DNA of 64,000 nucleotides, from positions 3,286,001 to 3,350,000 of the forward strand of contig NZ_CP102252.1 in the NCBI RefSeq assembly GCF_025145645.1, read 5' to 3'. Below the pieces are notes generated by a model. It did not search any database and was not told where the DNA came from. It saw nothing but the letters and a program-made list of their open reading frames with translations. Shown here in pieces: positions 43,583-52,468 of this stretch. The DNA comes from Alistipes senegalensis JC50. Its GTDB lineage: Bacteria > Bacteroidota > Bacteroidia > Bacteroidales > Rikenellaceae. The translations under genes were made by a program, and so were the position numbers. Within the stretch, counting starts at the first letter, position 1; the number at the start of each line of letters is the position of its first letter.

Positions 43583-46020
43583 CGGCGGTTATGAGAGAAA
43601 GATACGATATGCGATGGATCGTGACGCTGATGATGCTGTTGTCGGTGCTGTGCGACACGACGCCCGCGGCGGCCCGCAAGCGGCGCGCGACGGCTCCCGA
43701 ACCGCGTAAGACGGCTTACGAACGGCTTTTCGCCGGTAAGAATCCCCGAACGGTGCAGGGATTGTTCACCCTGCATCTGCTCGACGGGGATGTCTATTTC
43801 GAGGTGCCCGATTCGATGCTCGGACGTGACCTGCTGCTGGGGGTTACGGTGCTGTCGGTCAGCGACGGCGAGGAGTCGTCGGTCGGGATGCAGCCTTCGC
43901 GTCCGCGCCATGTCGTTTTCCAGCGAACCGATTCGCTTTTGCAGATTGCCGCACTCGACAGCCGTTCGCGCAGCGACGATCCGGCGATCGGGCGGGCGCT
44001 GGCCGCGAGCCGGCAGCCCTCCGTGATCGCGTCGTTTCCCATCGAGGCGGTTACGCCCGACAGCAGCGGCGTCGTGGTGCGTGCGACATCGTTCTTCCGG
44101 AACGGCGAGAGTTACCTTTCGCCCAAGGACCCGAAGAGTTACAGCAGCCGCGACGGATTCGTCCTGCGGAGTTACGAATACCGTTCTGAAGCCTCCTGGA
44201 TACGCGATATAGCGGCCTTTAGCGACAATGTCTCGGTGGTGAGCGAGCTCTCCTACGAAGTCTCGTCCTACGCTTTCGGCGTGATTTCTCGGGGCGATCC
44301 CGAGCTCTTCACGGCGGCCGTGCGGACATCGTTCCTGCTGCTGCCCGAACCGATGACGACGGTCCGTGAAGCGGATCTGCGCGTGGGCACCTCCACGTCG
44401 CGTTACGTCGAATACAGCGCCGACCGGCAGGGCGCCGAAGTCCGTTATTACGCCTCCCGGTGGCGGGTGGATGCCGGGCGTCCCATCGTCTTCTATCTCG
44501 ACGAGCGTTTTCCGGCGGCGTGGAAACCCTATATCGAACGGGGCATACTGCTCTGGAACGATGCCTTCGAGCGGATCGGTCTTCCGCGGGCCATCGAGGT
44601 GCGGCGTGTCTCGGCGGAGGGGCTGCCCGACGTGAACGACATTCGCTATTCGGCCGTACGCTACGTTCCTTCGCCGGCCCGCGATCTGCGGTTCAACGCC
44701 TGGACCGATCCGCGGACGGGAGAGATTCTGAGCGCCAACATCTACATCAGCCATAATATCGGGCCGCAGATCCAGACCGAACGGCTTCTTCAGACGGGAG
44801 CCGCCGATCCCCGGGCGCGGCGGCTGGAACTCGACGAGGCGCTTTTCGGCGAGAGCCTGTCGGCGAAGGTGGCCCGTTATACGGGTTTTTGCCTGGGGCT
44901 GCTGCCTAACATGGGGGCTTCGCAGACAGTGCCGCTCGATTCGCTGCGCAGCGCGCATTATACGGCCGCGAACGGACTTTCGGCCTCGATTCTCGACGAG
45001 CTGCCGTTGAACTATGCGGCGCGTCCCGAAGATTTCCGGAACGGTGTGAAACTCTGTCAGACATCGCTGGGGCCGTACGATTACCGCGCCGTCGAGTGGC
45101 TTTACGGCGACGGGGCGGTGAGCGACGATCCGTCGTGCCGTTTTCTGCGGGAACAGCCGGAAAAATTCGCGCTCGATCCCCGGGCCCGGGCCTCGGATCT
45201 GGGCGACGATCCGCTGCGGGCGGCCGATGCCGGGCTGGCGAATCTTGCCGTTGTTCTGCGCCATGTCTCGGAGTGGATCGACGACGAGGATGTCGATTAT
45301 GCCTACCGTTCGGCCTTCCCCGAGTCGGTTTCGTTCTATTGCAATGCGTTGTTCGGCTCCGTGATCGCCCGCTTGGGCGGAGTGCGGATCAACGAACGCT
45401 ATGCCGGAGATGCGGGCCGGAGTTTCGAGCCGCTTCCCGCCGGGACGCAGCGGGAGGCGATGCGGTGGCTGCTGTCGCGGCTCGACGATCTGCAATGGCT
45501 CGACAGCCGTTCGCTGATCGTGGGGGAGGGGCTCAACCCCGGAATCGCGGATTTCATCCGTACGGAGACCTTCGACCGGATTCTGGGAAGCCTGGACCGC
45601 ATTGCGCTCTGCGCTTCGTTGACCGACGGGGAGGCTTACACGCGCGCGGAGGCGCTGGACGACCTCTCGGCCTATCTTTGGGACAATGCGGACCCGGCGG
45701 ACGAACTCGTCAAGCAGCCGTTGCAACTGCGATTCCTGAATCGGTTGCTGGCCCTTGCCGAACAGGCTGCGGGCCGGAAATCGAAGCTGCGTTCGGACTA
45801 TTTCGCCGAGGCTGTGACGGCGGAGAATTCCGCAGGCTTCGCTCCGCTTGCCGGGGTTTCCTACCTCACGCGGCCCGAGGACGGCCATCTGCTCTACGGC
45901 GTGCTGCTCGACTGCCGGGATCGGATTGCGGCCGCCCGGAATCGGAGCGCCTCGCCGCAGATGCGGGGACACTACGCATTGTTGCTGCGTCGGGTGACGC
46001 ACTTTCTTGAAAACAAGTGA
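43579..46020 (+). CDS. Metalloprotease paralogue with destroyed zinc site (pseudoprotease)
   Basis: The protein has up to 813 residues. The start may be 43579 (ATGA overlap), 43591 or 43612; the last begins directly at the signal peptide (MRWIVTLMMLLSVLCDTTPAAA). It aligns along its length with the preceding gene: FSDNVSVVSELSYEV, LDERFPAAWKPYIERGI, AVRYVPSPARDLRFNAWTDPR, NMGASQTVPLDSLRS. Where the active enzyme has HEIGHCLGFMHN it reads RYTGFCLGLLPN from Arg433: all three His and the Glu are lost, and the Met-turn Met is Leu. The frame is intact over 2.4 kb, so it is kept for a non-catalytic task. Confidence 0.85.
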   Translation: MTAVMRERYDMRWIVTLMMLLSVLCDTTPAAARKRRATAPEPRKTAYERLFAGKNPRTVQGLFTLHLLDGDVYFEVPDSMLGRDLLLGVTVLSVSDGEESSVGMQPSRPRHVVFQRTDSLLQIAALDSRSRSDDPAIGRALAASRQPSVIASFPIEAVTPDSSGVVVRATSFFRNGESYLSPKDPKSYSSRDGFVLRSYEYRSEASWIRDIAAFSDNVSVVSELSYEVSSYAFGVISRGDPELFTAAVRTSFLLLPEPMTTVREADLRVGTSTSRYVEYSADRQGAEVRYYASRWRVDAGRPIVFYLDERFPAAWKPYIERGILLWNDAFERIGLPRAIEVRRVSAEGLPDVNDIRYSAVRYVPSPARDLRFNAWTDPRTGEILSANIYISHNIGPQIQTERLLQTGAADPRARRLELDEALFGESLSAKVARYTGFCLGLLPNMGASQTVPLDSLRSAHYTAANGLSASILDELPLNYAARPEDFRNGVKLCQTSLGPYDYRAVEWLYGDGAVSDDPSCRFLREQPEKFALDPRARASDLGDDPLRAADAGLANLAVVLRHVSEWIDDEDVDYAYRSAFPESVSFYCNALFGSVIARLGGVRINERYAGDAGRSFEPLPAGTQREAMRWLLSRLDDLQWLDSRSLIVGEGLNPGIADFIRTETFDRILGSLDRIALCASLTDGEAYTRAEALDDLSAYLWDNADPADELVKQPLQLRFLNRLLALAEQAAGRKSKLRSDYFAEAVTAENSAGFAPLAGVSYLTRPEDGHLLYGVLLDCRDRIAAARNRSASPQMRGHYALLLRRVTHFLENK

Positions 46021-46023
46021 CGA

Positions 46024-46031
46024 TAAGTTTG
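46024..46031 (+). promoter_or_regulatory. Internal -7 box before the second susC gene
   Basis: TAAGTTTG fits TAnnTTTG and lies in the 34-bp gap before the ATG at 46055. The -33 region is poor. Confidence 0.45.
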
Positions 46032-46054
46032 TACACCTATAACGATTGAGGCCT

Positions 46055-49000
46055 ATGAAGATGATTTTACGTCAAGCCTTGGTTCTGCTGTCGGTTCTGT
46101 TGCAGTGCGGTGCTGCGTTCGCACAGCCGCGGTCCGTTACGGGACGGGTTGCGGATGTGAACGGGATGCCCGTGGTCGGGGCGACGGTGGTCGTGAAGGA
46201 GGCGCGCAGCAGCGGGGCGATCACGGATTCCGACGGACGCTACCAAATCCGGATTCCCGAAGGCGGCAAGACCCTTCTGTTTTCATTTGTCGGTTATCAG
46301 ACGCAGGAGCAGGTCGTGGCTCCGGGGCGTACACGTTTGGACGTGGTTCTGCAACCCTCCTCCACGGAGATCGAACAGGTCGTCGTGACGGGATATTCGC
46401 AGACCACGGTCAAGAAGGTTACCGGTTCGGTGGGAATCCTGACGGCCGACGAATTGAAACTCAAGCCGCAGACCTCGGTGGATGCCCTGATGCAGGGCGA
46501 GCTGGCCGGCGTTTCGGTGACGCCGACGACGGGACGGCCGGGGGCCAGTCAGCGGATTCGTATCCGCGGCATCGCCAACCTCTCGGGAAATACGGCGCCG
46601 CTGTGGGTGGTCGATGGGGTCCCGATGCAGAACGAGGGTCCGAGTACGAATCTGAGTTCCAACGAACTCAAGGCCGGAGGCTTCGACGATATTTTCATTT
46701 ACGGTATCGGCGGGGTGAACCCGAACGATATCGAGTCGATCGTCGTGCTGAAGGATGCCGCGGCTGCTGCGATCTACGGTTCCCGGGCGGCGAACGGCGT
46801 CATCGTGGTGACTACCAAGCGGGGCAAGGCCGGCAAGATGAAGGTCAATTTCTCGTCGAATGTCACGGTTTCGTTCCGGCCGCAGCGGCAGCCGTCGCTG
46901 ATGAATACGGCCGAGAAACTGGCCTGGGAGCGGGAGCTTTGGGACGAATTCGCGGCTGAGAAATATGCGCAGTCGCTTCTGGACCCGTCGGTGATCTATC
47001 CTACGGTGGGCATCGTGGGGCAGGTGCGTTCGGGACAGCTGGCCTTTTCGCATCTCAAGGGCGACCCGGCGGCGCAGGAAGCCTATCTGAACAGTCTGGC
47101 TGCGACCGACACCGACTGGTACGACGTGATTCTTCGCAACGCCGTGTCGGTAAACGGTCATGTTTCGGTGAGCGGCGGCGAGAATGCCTACAACTACTAT
47201 CTTTCGTTGGGTTACACCAATGACCAGGGCATGCTCATCGAGGACAGCGCCGACCGCTACACCTTCAAGGCGAATCTGGGATTCAAACCGACGCGGCGCC
47301 TGTCGTTCGACGTGGGGGCCGACATTTCGTACCGGCAGGCCGATACGCCGAATCCGAGTGTCGATCCCTTCACCTATGCCTACTTCGCCAATCCCTACGA
47401 GAAACCCTACAACGACGACGGAAGCTATGCGAACGACCAGACGTGGCTTTCGCTGCCCAACTACAACCGCGATACCTATGAGGACCTGCCGGAAAAGGGC
47501 TTCAACATTCTCCGGGAGATCGAGGGCAACAAGACGAAGACCGATTATGTTTCGACGGAGGTGCGTATGGGGCTCGAATACAAGCTGCTGGAGAATCTGA
47601 AATTCGTCGGTCTGGCCTCCTACAATTTCAATAACAACGATACGCAGACCACGCGGGAGGAGGACACCTACGGGGCTTTCAAGGACCGGTTGAGCATCCA
47701 CCGTACGCATAACGGCAATCTCTACGGCTCCATTCTGGAAAACAAGAGCCGCCGCACGGGGTATCTGCTGCGCGGTCATCTCTCCTATGTCGGGGAGTAC
47801 GGCGAGGGGCATACGCTGAATGTCGTGGGAGGAGCCGAATTGCGGGGCAACGATTCGCATACGCTCTTCAACAAACGGTTCAACTATGATCCGCGGACCG
47901 GGAATACGGCCCTTCCGCCGATCGAGAAACCCTCGGAGAGCACGCTGCGGGAGATCGAGCGTCTGACGGGCGAGTATTTCACCAAGTCCCGTTATGCGTC
48001 GTTCTACCTTTCGGCCGACTATTCGTTCCGGGACCGTTATATTCTGAGCGTCACGGGGCGCGCCGACGGCAGCTCCTATTTCGGCACGCATGCGCAGTTC
48101 AATCCGAACTGGAGTGTGGGTGGAGCCTGGATTCTGACCGAGGAGCCCTTCATGGCATCGGCCCGCAAGGTGCTCCATTACGCCAAGCTGAAAGCCTCTT
48201 ACGGCTTTACGGGAAATATCGTGACGAGCGCCTCGCCGCAGCTGATGATGAACTATTCGTTGCAGACCTACCGCGAATATATGAACCAGAACCATTTGGT
48301 CGGAACGATCTCTTCGGCGCCCAATCCGAATCTGGGGTGGGAGAAGGTCAACGACGTGAAGGTGGGTCTGGACCTGGGATTCCTGGACGGCCGGCTTTCG
48401 CTCGAAACGGAGTATTACAGCCGTCTGACCAAAGGCGCTGTGGACGACAAGCCGCTCTACGTGACCACGGGATTCACCCATCAGGCGGCCAATTTCGCCC
48501 GCCTGCGCAACCGGGGTATCGAGTTCACGCTCCGGGGCGGGATCGTTCAGACCCGGGACTGGACGCTGGATGCTTCGGTCAATTTCGCTTTCAACTCGAA
48601 CAAGGTGCTCGAATATGCGAGTTCGGTATCGTTCCAGCATATGAAGCTCAACTACTACGAGGGCTATCCGGCCCGGGCGCTCATCGGCGGCAAGGTGGTC
48701 GGGATCGACCCCCTGACGGGTCTTTACGAATTCAAACTGCGCCCCGATGCGGTCATTTCGAGCGATGCGGACTACACCGACGAAGCCAACTACCTCTACT
48801 ATCTGGGGAACCGGGAGGCGCCGTTCAACGGCGGTTTCAGCCTTTCGGCCGGATACCGGAATCTGCGTCTGTCGGTCAACGGCGTCTTTTCGTTCGGGTC
48901 TTACGCCTATGACCGCAACGAGTCGCCGGCGACTTACAGCCAGATCGCTGCGGGAAGCGTCTCCACGATGGACCGGGCGCAGACGGAGTACAGCGACCTG

Positions 49001-49378
49001 TATTCGAACCACCTGAATGTCTGGAAAGACCGCACCGACCGTTGGACGGAGGCGAACCCTACGGGGACGAAGTACCCGCGGATCTACGACTCGTTCGACG
49101 CGAAGTACCATTTCGACCAGTCGAATCCGACCTCCAATGCCGTGGTCGATGGAATCTATATCTACAAGATTTCGTACGTGCGGATCAAGAACATCACGCT
49201 CTCCTACTCATTGCCGCGCAAGGTGGTCAACCGGGGCGGATTCGATGCCGTGAGCTTCAACGTAAGTCTGGCCAACTTCTTTACATTCACCGATTACAAG
49301 GGCATGGACCCGGAGGTTCCGGGCGCGATCTATCCCACGACGCGCTCCGTGACGTTCGGCGTGACGCTCGGATTCTAA
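46055..49378 (+). CDS. SusC/RagA-family TonB-dependent transporter
   Basis: The protein has 1107 residues from the ATG at 46055; an upstream TTG is less likely. It has a signal peptide ending AAFAQ, the carboxypeptidase-regulatory-like domain (VTGRVADVNGMPVVGATVVV), a plug with VVTGYSQTTVKKVTGSV, IRIRGIANLSGN, PLWVVDGVPMQNEG and AAIYGSRAANGVIVVTTKRGK, and a barrel ending VTFGVTLGF. Its setting between proteases and a RagB-like partner suggests peptide or glycopeptide import rather than polysaccharide import; this is inference from context. Confidence 0.93.
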   Translation: MKMILRQALVLLSVLLQCGAAFAQPRSVTGRVADVNGMPVVGATVVVKEARSSGAITDSDGRYQIRIPEGGKTLLFSFVGYQTQEQVVAPGRTRLDVVLQPSSTEIEQVVVTGYSQTTVKKVTGSVGILTADELKLKPQTSVDALMQGELAGVSVTPTTGRPGASQRIRIRGIANLSGNTAPLWVVDGVPMQNEGPSTNLSSNELKAGGFDDIFIYGIGGVNPNDIESIVVLKDAAAAAIYGSRAANGVIVVTTKRGKAGKMKVNFSSNVTVSFRPQRQPSLMNTAEKLAWERELWDEFAAEKYAQSLLDPSVIYPTVGIVGQVRSGQLAFSHLKGDPAAQEAYLNSLAATDTDWYDVILRNAVSVNGHVSVSGGENAYNYYLSLGYTNDQGMLIEDSADRYTFKANLGFKPTRRLSFDVGADISYRQADTPNPSVDPFTYAYFANPYEKPYNDDGSYANDQTWLSLPNYNRDTYEDLPEKGFNILREIEGNKTKTDYVSTEVRMGLEYKLLENLKFVGLASYNFNNNDTQTTREEDTYGAFKDRLSIHRTHNGNLYGSILENKSRRTGYLLRGHLSYVGEYGEGHTLNVVGGAELRGNDSHTLFNKRFNYDPRTGNTALPPIEKPSESTLREIERLTGEYFTKSRYASFYLSADYSFRDRYILSVTGRADGSSYFGTHAQFNPNWSVGGAWILTEEPFMASARKVLHYAKLKASYGFTGNIVTSASPQLMMNYSLQTYREYMNQNHLVGTISSAPNPNLGWEKVNDVKVGLDLGFLDGRLSLETEYYSRLTKGAVDDKPLYVTTGFTHQAANFARLRNRGIEFTLRGGIVQTRDWTLDASVNFAFNSNKVLEYASSVSFQHMKLNYYEGYPARALIGGKVVGIDPLTGLYEFKLRPDAVISSDADYTDEANYLYYLGNREAPFNGGFSLSAGYRNLRLSVNGVFSFGSYAYDRNESPATYSQIAAGSVSTMDRAQTEYSDLYSNHLNVWKDRTDRWTEANPTGTKYPRIYDSFDAKYHFDQSNPTSNAVVDGIYIYKISYVRIKNITLSYSLPRKVVNRGGFDAVSFNVSLANFFTFTDYKGMDPEVPGAIYPTTRSVTFGVTLGF

Positions 49379-49390
49379 AAACAGCGGATT

Positions 49391-50809
49391 ATGAAACGGA
49401 AAATATGGATGACAGTCCTGGCAGCGCTGCTTTTCGGCGGATGCAAGCGCTATCTCGACGTGACGCCGCAGGGAAAGATCATCCCTGAAACGGAGGAGGA
49501 TTTCGAAGCCTTGCTGAACAACATGCTGTATGCCATCGAGGAGGGTACGGACGAAGATATCCTGGGCTGCTACGACCGGGTGATTCTCTACGAGTCGATC
49601 TCCGACAATCTCGATGCGAACATCTCGGCCGGGCGTCTGACGCTCTATGCGGGCGATGTGGCGAACAACTTTCAGAAGGGGTATTACGAGGGCCTTTATT
49701 CGGCGATCAAGGATTGTAACCTGATTCTGGAGCACATGCTCGAAAAGGACTCCGCGAAGGCCCGGGCGTTGTGTGCCGCAGCCTATGCCATCAAGGGCGT
49801 ATGCTATTACAATCTGATCCGGATCTACTGCGAGCCGTACGATGCGGCGACGGCCTCCTCTCTGCCGGGCATTCCCATCGTCGAGCGTTTCGATGTGGAA
49901 AGCGATGCGGTGCCCGACCGCAACACCCTCGCCCGGAGCTACGAGTATGCGGTTTCGCTCTTCCGCAAGGCGATCGATTGCCACATGACCGACGAGTCGT
50001 ATCTTTTCACGGAGGCGGTGGCGAAGACCTACCTGGCCAAGCTCTATTTCTGGGCGGAAGAGTGGTCCGAGGTGATTCCGCTGTGCGAGGAGCTGTTGGC
50101 CGTACCGTCCTACGCCCTTGCGGACAGAAGCGTCTATACGGAGTCGATCCAGTCTTACGGCGAGCGGTTGCAGGAGGTCATCATCCGCGACCGGACGACG
50201 GGCGACGACGACGTGAAGACACTCTACGACGAGACTTTTCAGCGATACCTGAACACGCGGCCGGTGAATGCCACGCTGTTGAAACTTTTCGGTGCGGAAC
50301 CGCAGAAAGATGTGCGTTGGAACATCATGTGCGATGCGAAGCGGGTTAACCGGAAGACCGTGACGGTGCGGGTCCGGGGTTCGGAACTGCATCTGATGCT
50401 TGCCGAGAGTTATGCCCACCCGGGGGCGCAGCAGGACGAGGCGAAGGCATTGTCGCTGCTCAACGAACTGCGCCGCAAGCGTATCGAAGATGTTGAGGAT
50501 TACACGCTTCGGACGCTTCCCGAGCCGGACCCCGGGGCGCTGATCACGGTGGATGCCGCGGGCAAGCCCCTCACGCCGTTGATTTCCGCCATTCTGGACG
50601 AGCGGCGCAAGGAGCTCTACATGGAGGGCGACCGCTGGTTCGAACTCAAGCGTAACGGCTGTCCCGAATGGTGGGTGATCCAGCAGTCGGGAAGCACGCT
50701 GCCGGTCAAATACGTGGTGCGGCGGTATCTCTATACGATGCCCGTGAGTGTCCGGGACATCCGGAACAGTCAGGGAAAGATCGCCCAGAACCCGGGTTAT
50801 GAATTTTGA
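49391..50809 (+). CDS. SusD/RagB-family lipoprotein
   Basis: The 472-residue protein has a lipobox (LFGGCKRYLDVTPQGKIIP), TPR-like helices (KGYYEGLYSAIKDCNLILEHML, AAAYAIKGVCYYNLIRIYCEPY) and the SusD C-terminal block (LISAILDERRKELYMEGDRWFELKR) ending QNPGYEF. Residues 13-26 are of the CKKYLDV type often seen in RagB-like proteins. It is the lid partner of the transporter encoded 12 bp upstream. Confidence 0.93.
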   Translation: MKRKIWMTVLAALLFGGCKRYLDVTPQGKIIPETEEDFEALLNNMLYAIEEGTDEDILGCYDRVILYESISDNLDANISAGRLTLYAGDVANNFQKGYYEGLYSAIKDCNLILEHMLEKDSAKARALCAAAYAIKGVCYYNLIRIYCEPYDAATASSLPGIPIVERFDVESDAVPDRNTLARSYEYAVSLFRKAIDCHMTDESYLFTEAVAKTYLAKLYFWAEEWSEVIPLCEELLAVPSYALADRSVYTESIQSYGERLQEVIIRDRTTGDDDVKTLYDETFQRYLNTRPVNATLLKLFGAEPQKDVRWNIMCDAKRVNRKTVTVRVRGSELHLMLAESYAHPGAQQDEAKALSLLNELRRKRIEDVEDYTLRTLPEPDPGALITVDAAGKPLTPLISAILDERRKELYMEGDRWFELKRNGCPEWWVIQQSGSTLPVKYVVRRYLYTMPVSVRDIRNSQGKIAQNPGYEF

Positions 50810-50820
50810 ATCGCAAAGCT

Positions 50821-51036
50821 ATGAAACGAAGGAAATGGATGTTTTTCGCAGCGCTGACGGTGTTGGCGTCGGCGGGACTTTTTGCCGCGGGATGCGACGA
50901 ATACGACGATGTGCCGCCGCGGAGCTCGGGCGGATCGTACGATCTGCTGCCGATCGTCGGCGAATCGGCATCGGCCGAGGAGCTCGAAACGTGGCGGGAG
51001 ATTCGTTCGGAGTACGAATCGGCGGTCGGAAATTGA
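50821..51036 (+). CDS. Small lipoprotein of the protease/uptake cluster
   Basis: The 71-residue protein starts at the ATG 50821, 11 bp after the SusD gene. It has a clear lipobox (GLFAAGCDEYDD) and an acidic, probably unstructured tail (about 45 residues) with SASAEELETWREIRSEYESA as the only likely helix. It is not related to anything I recognise. Its constant position between SusD and the Calx-beta lipoprotein suggests an accessory component of the complex. Confidence 0.7.
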   Translation: MKRRKWMFFAALTVLASAGLFAAGCDEYDDVPPRSSGGSYDLLPIVGESASAEELETWREIRSEYESAVGN

Positions 51037-51069
51037 TACTCTGATTGTTTCACTAAATAAAGACGGATT

Positions 51070-52359
51070 ATGAAAAAGTATTTGTATTTGTCCGTGGCGC
51101 TTCTGACGACGTTGTCGCTGGGCGCGTGCGGCGACGACGACGAACCCGGATCGGGCTCGGCTGCCAATGTGCAATTTTCAGCATCGTCCTATACGCTGGA
51201 CGACGAACCGATCGAGATCAAGGTGGTGGCGTCGCAGGCTGCGGCGTCGAATCTGAATATCGGATTCACGGTCGGCGGTACGGCCACGACGGCCGATTAC
51301 GAGCTTTCCGCGCAGAGCTTCCTGCTCGAAGCCGGCAAGACCGAGGCGACCGTCACCGTAACGCCCAAGCAGGCTTATAAGGAGGCCAAGACCCTGACGT
51401 TCAGCCTTGCTGCCGGTAAGGGATATGTGATCGGGCGGGTCGCTTCCACGACGGTAAATCTGGTCGAGTCGAGCGTTTATGTTTACAGCTTCACGACGGC
51501 GGCGGCAGAATTGCAGGAGTCGCTGGATGTTACGCTGACCGTGGGTGACGAGAACTTCAAGGCGCCTAAGGATCTCGAATTGCCGTTCAAGGTCCTTTCG
51601 GGCTCGACGGCCGAGTTGGGCAAGCACTTCCTGGTGAAGGACGAAGCCTCCTCTTTCATCGTTCCGAAAGACGGCAACACGGCGACGCTGACGCTGCTTC
51701 CGGGTCCCGATGCTGACCTTGCCAATCCCGCGACGCTGAAGCTCGGCGTGGATGAGCAGGGCGGACGCTTCGTCGCCGGAGAGACCTCGAGCGTAACCGT
51801 CACGGTCAAGGGGCTGCTCTCCTATGCGGCTCTTGCCGGCACGTGGCATTGCAAGGAGCTGATCGGTCAAGAAGATCTCGAACTTTATGCGATGCTTGAA
51901 GAGATGGATGTTGACGCGATTCCGAGCCACAACGACGGTTTTACGATCACGATCACGGATGAAGGGGACCATGCGATGTTCACGCCGTCGAGCACGGGCG
52001 ATCCGGCCGATCTGGCCAACCTCTTCCGGACGTGTGACATGACCTATACCGCACCCCTCAACAATGTGGAGGGCAAAGTGAGCGGGTCTTATACAACGGT
52101 CGGTGAGGAATATTTCTTCTATGAAGGTTCGTACGATCTGACTTATTTCCAGTTGAGCAGCGGAAACCGCTCTTTCGACAATTCGAACGAAAAACTTGGT
52201 AAGTTGACTATCGCGCTCATGCTGGACAAGGACGGATCGATGATCCTCTTCCTGCGCGACTTCGACGAGCCTCCCTTCCTGCCTTTGTGGTGGGATACGG
52301 AGTGTTTTGAATCCTACTTCTTCGGTTTTGGGTATCGTTTCGAGAAGGCCGCGCAATAG
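51070..52359 (+). CDS. Calx-beta-like surface lipoprotein
   Basis: The 429-residue protein has a lipobox (LSLGACGDDDEPG) with an acidic stretch after Cys like a surface-export signal. Residues 30-130 and 135-245 look like two Calx-beta-type modules (IGFTVGGTATTADYELSAQSFLLEAGKTEATVTVTP). The C-terminal 170 residues (LAGTWHCKELIG, DGFTITITDEGDHAMF) resemble a lipocalin-like or DUF4925-like barrel. It is probably a substrate-capturing or adhesion component on the cell surface. A terminator follows at 52379. Confidence 0.75.
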   Translation: MKKYLYLSVALLTTLSLGACGDDDEPGSGSAANVQFSASSYTLDDEPIEIKVVASQAAASNLNIGFTVGGTATTADYELSAQSFLLEAGKTEATVTVTPKQAYKEAKTLTFSLAAGKGYVIGRVASTTVNLVESSVYVYSFTTAAAELQESLDVTLTVGDENFKAPKDLELPFKVLSGSTAELGKHFLVKDEASSFIVPKDGNTATLTLLPGPDADLANPATLKLGVDEQGGRFVAGETSSVTVTVKGLLSYAALAGTWHCKELIGQEDLELYAMLEEMDVDAIPSHNDGFTITITDEGDHAMFTPSSTGDPADLANLFRTCDMTYTAPLNNVEGKVSGSYTTVGEEYFFYEGSYDLTYFQLSSGNRSFDNSNEKLGKLTIALMLDKDGSMILFLRDFDEPPFLPLWWDTECFESYFFGFGYRFEKAAQ

Positions 52360-52378
52360 CCGTCTCTGCAATTCGGGA

Positions 52379-52411
52379 AAGCACCTCTCCTCTTACGCGA
52401 GGTGCTTTCCC
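52379..52411 (+). terminator. Terminator after the Calx-beta lipoprotein gene
   Basis: AAAGCACCTC and GAGGTGCTTT form a 10-bp stem around TCCTCTTACGC. The T-rich tail is weak. Confidence 0.7.
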
Positions 52412-52468
52412 GTTTGTTTTCGATCCGGAGTCGCCCGGATCGTTTCGTTCGCATAAAAAGAGTTTGCC

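Noticed and set aside
46283..49111. Open frame of 942 codons opposite the second susC
   Set aside because: Shadow of the susC reading frame with no domain or signal; the same holds for the long antisense frames at 1678-3726, 41054-43558, 43570-46002 and 55506-58898.
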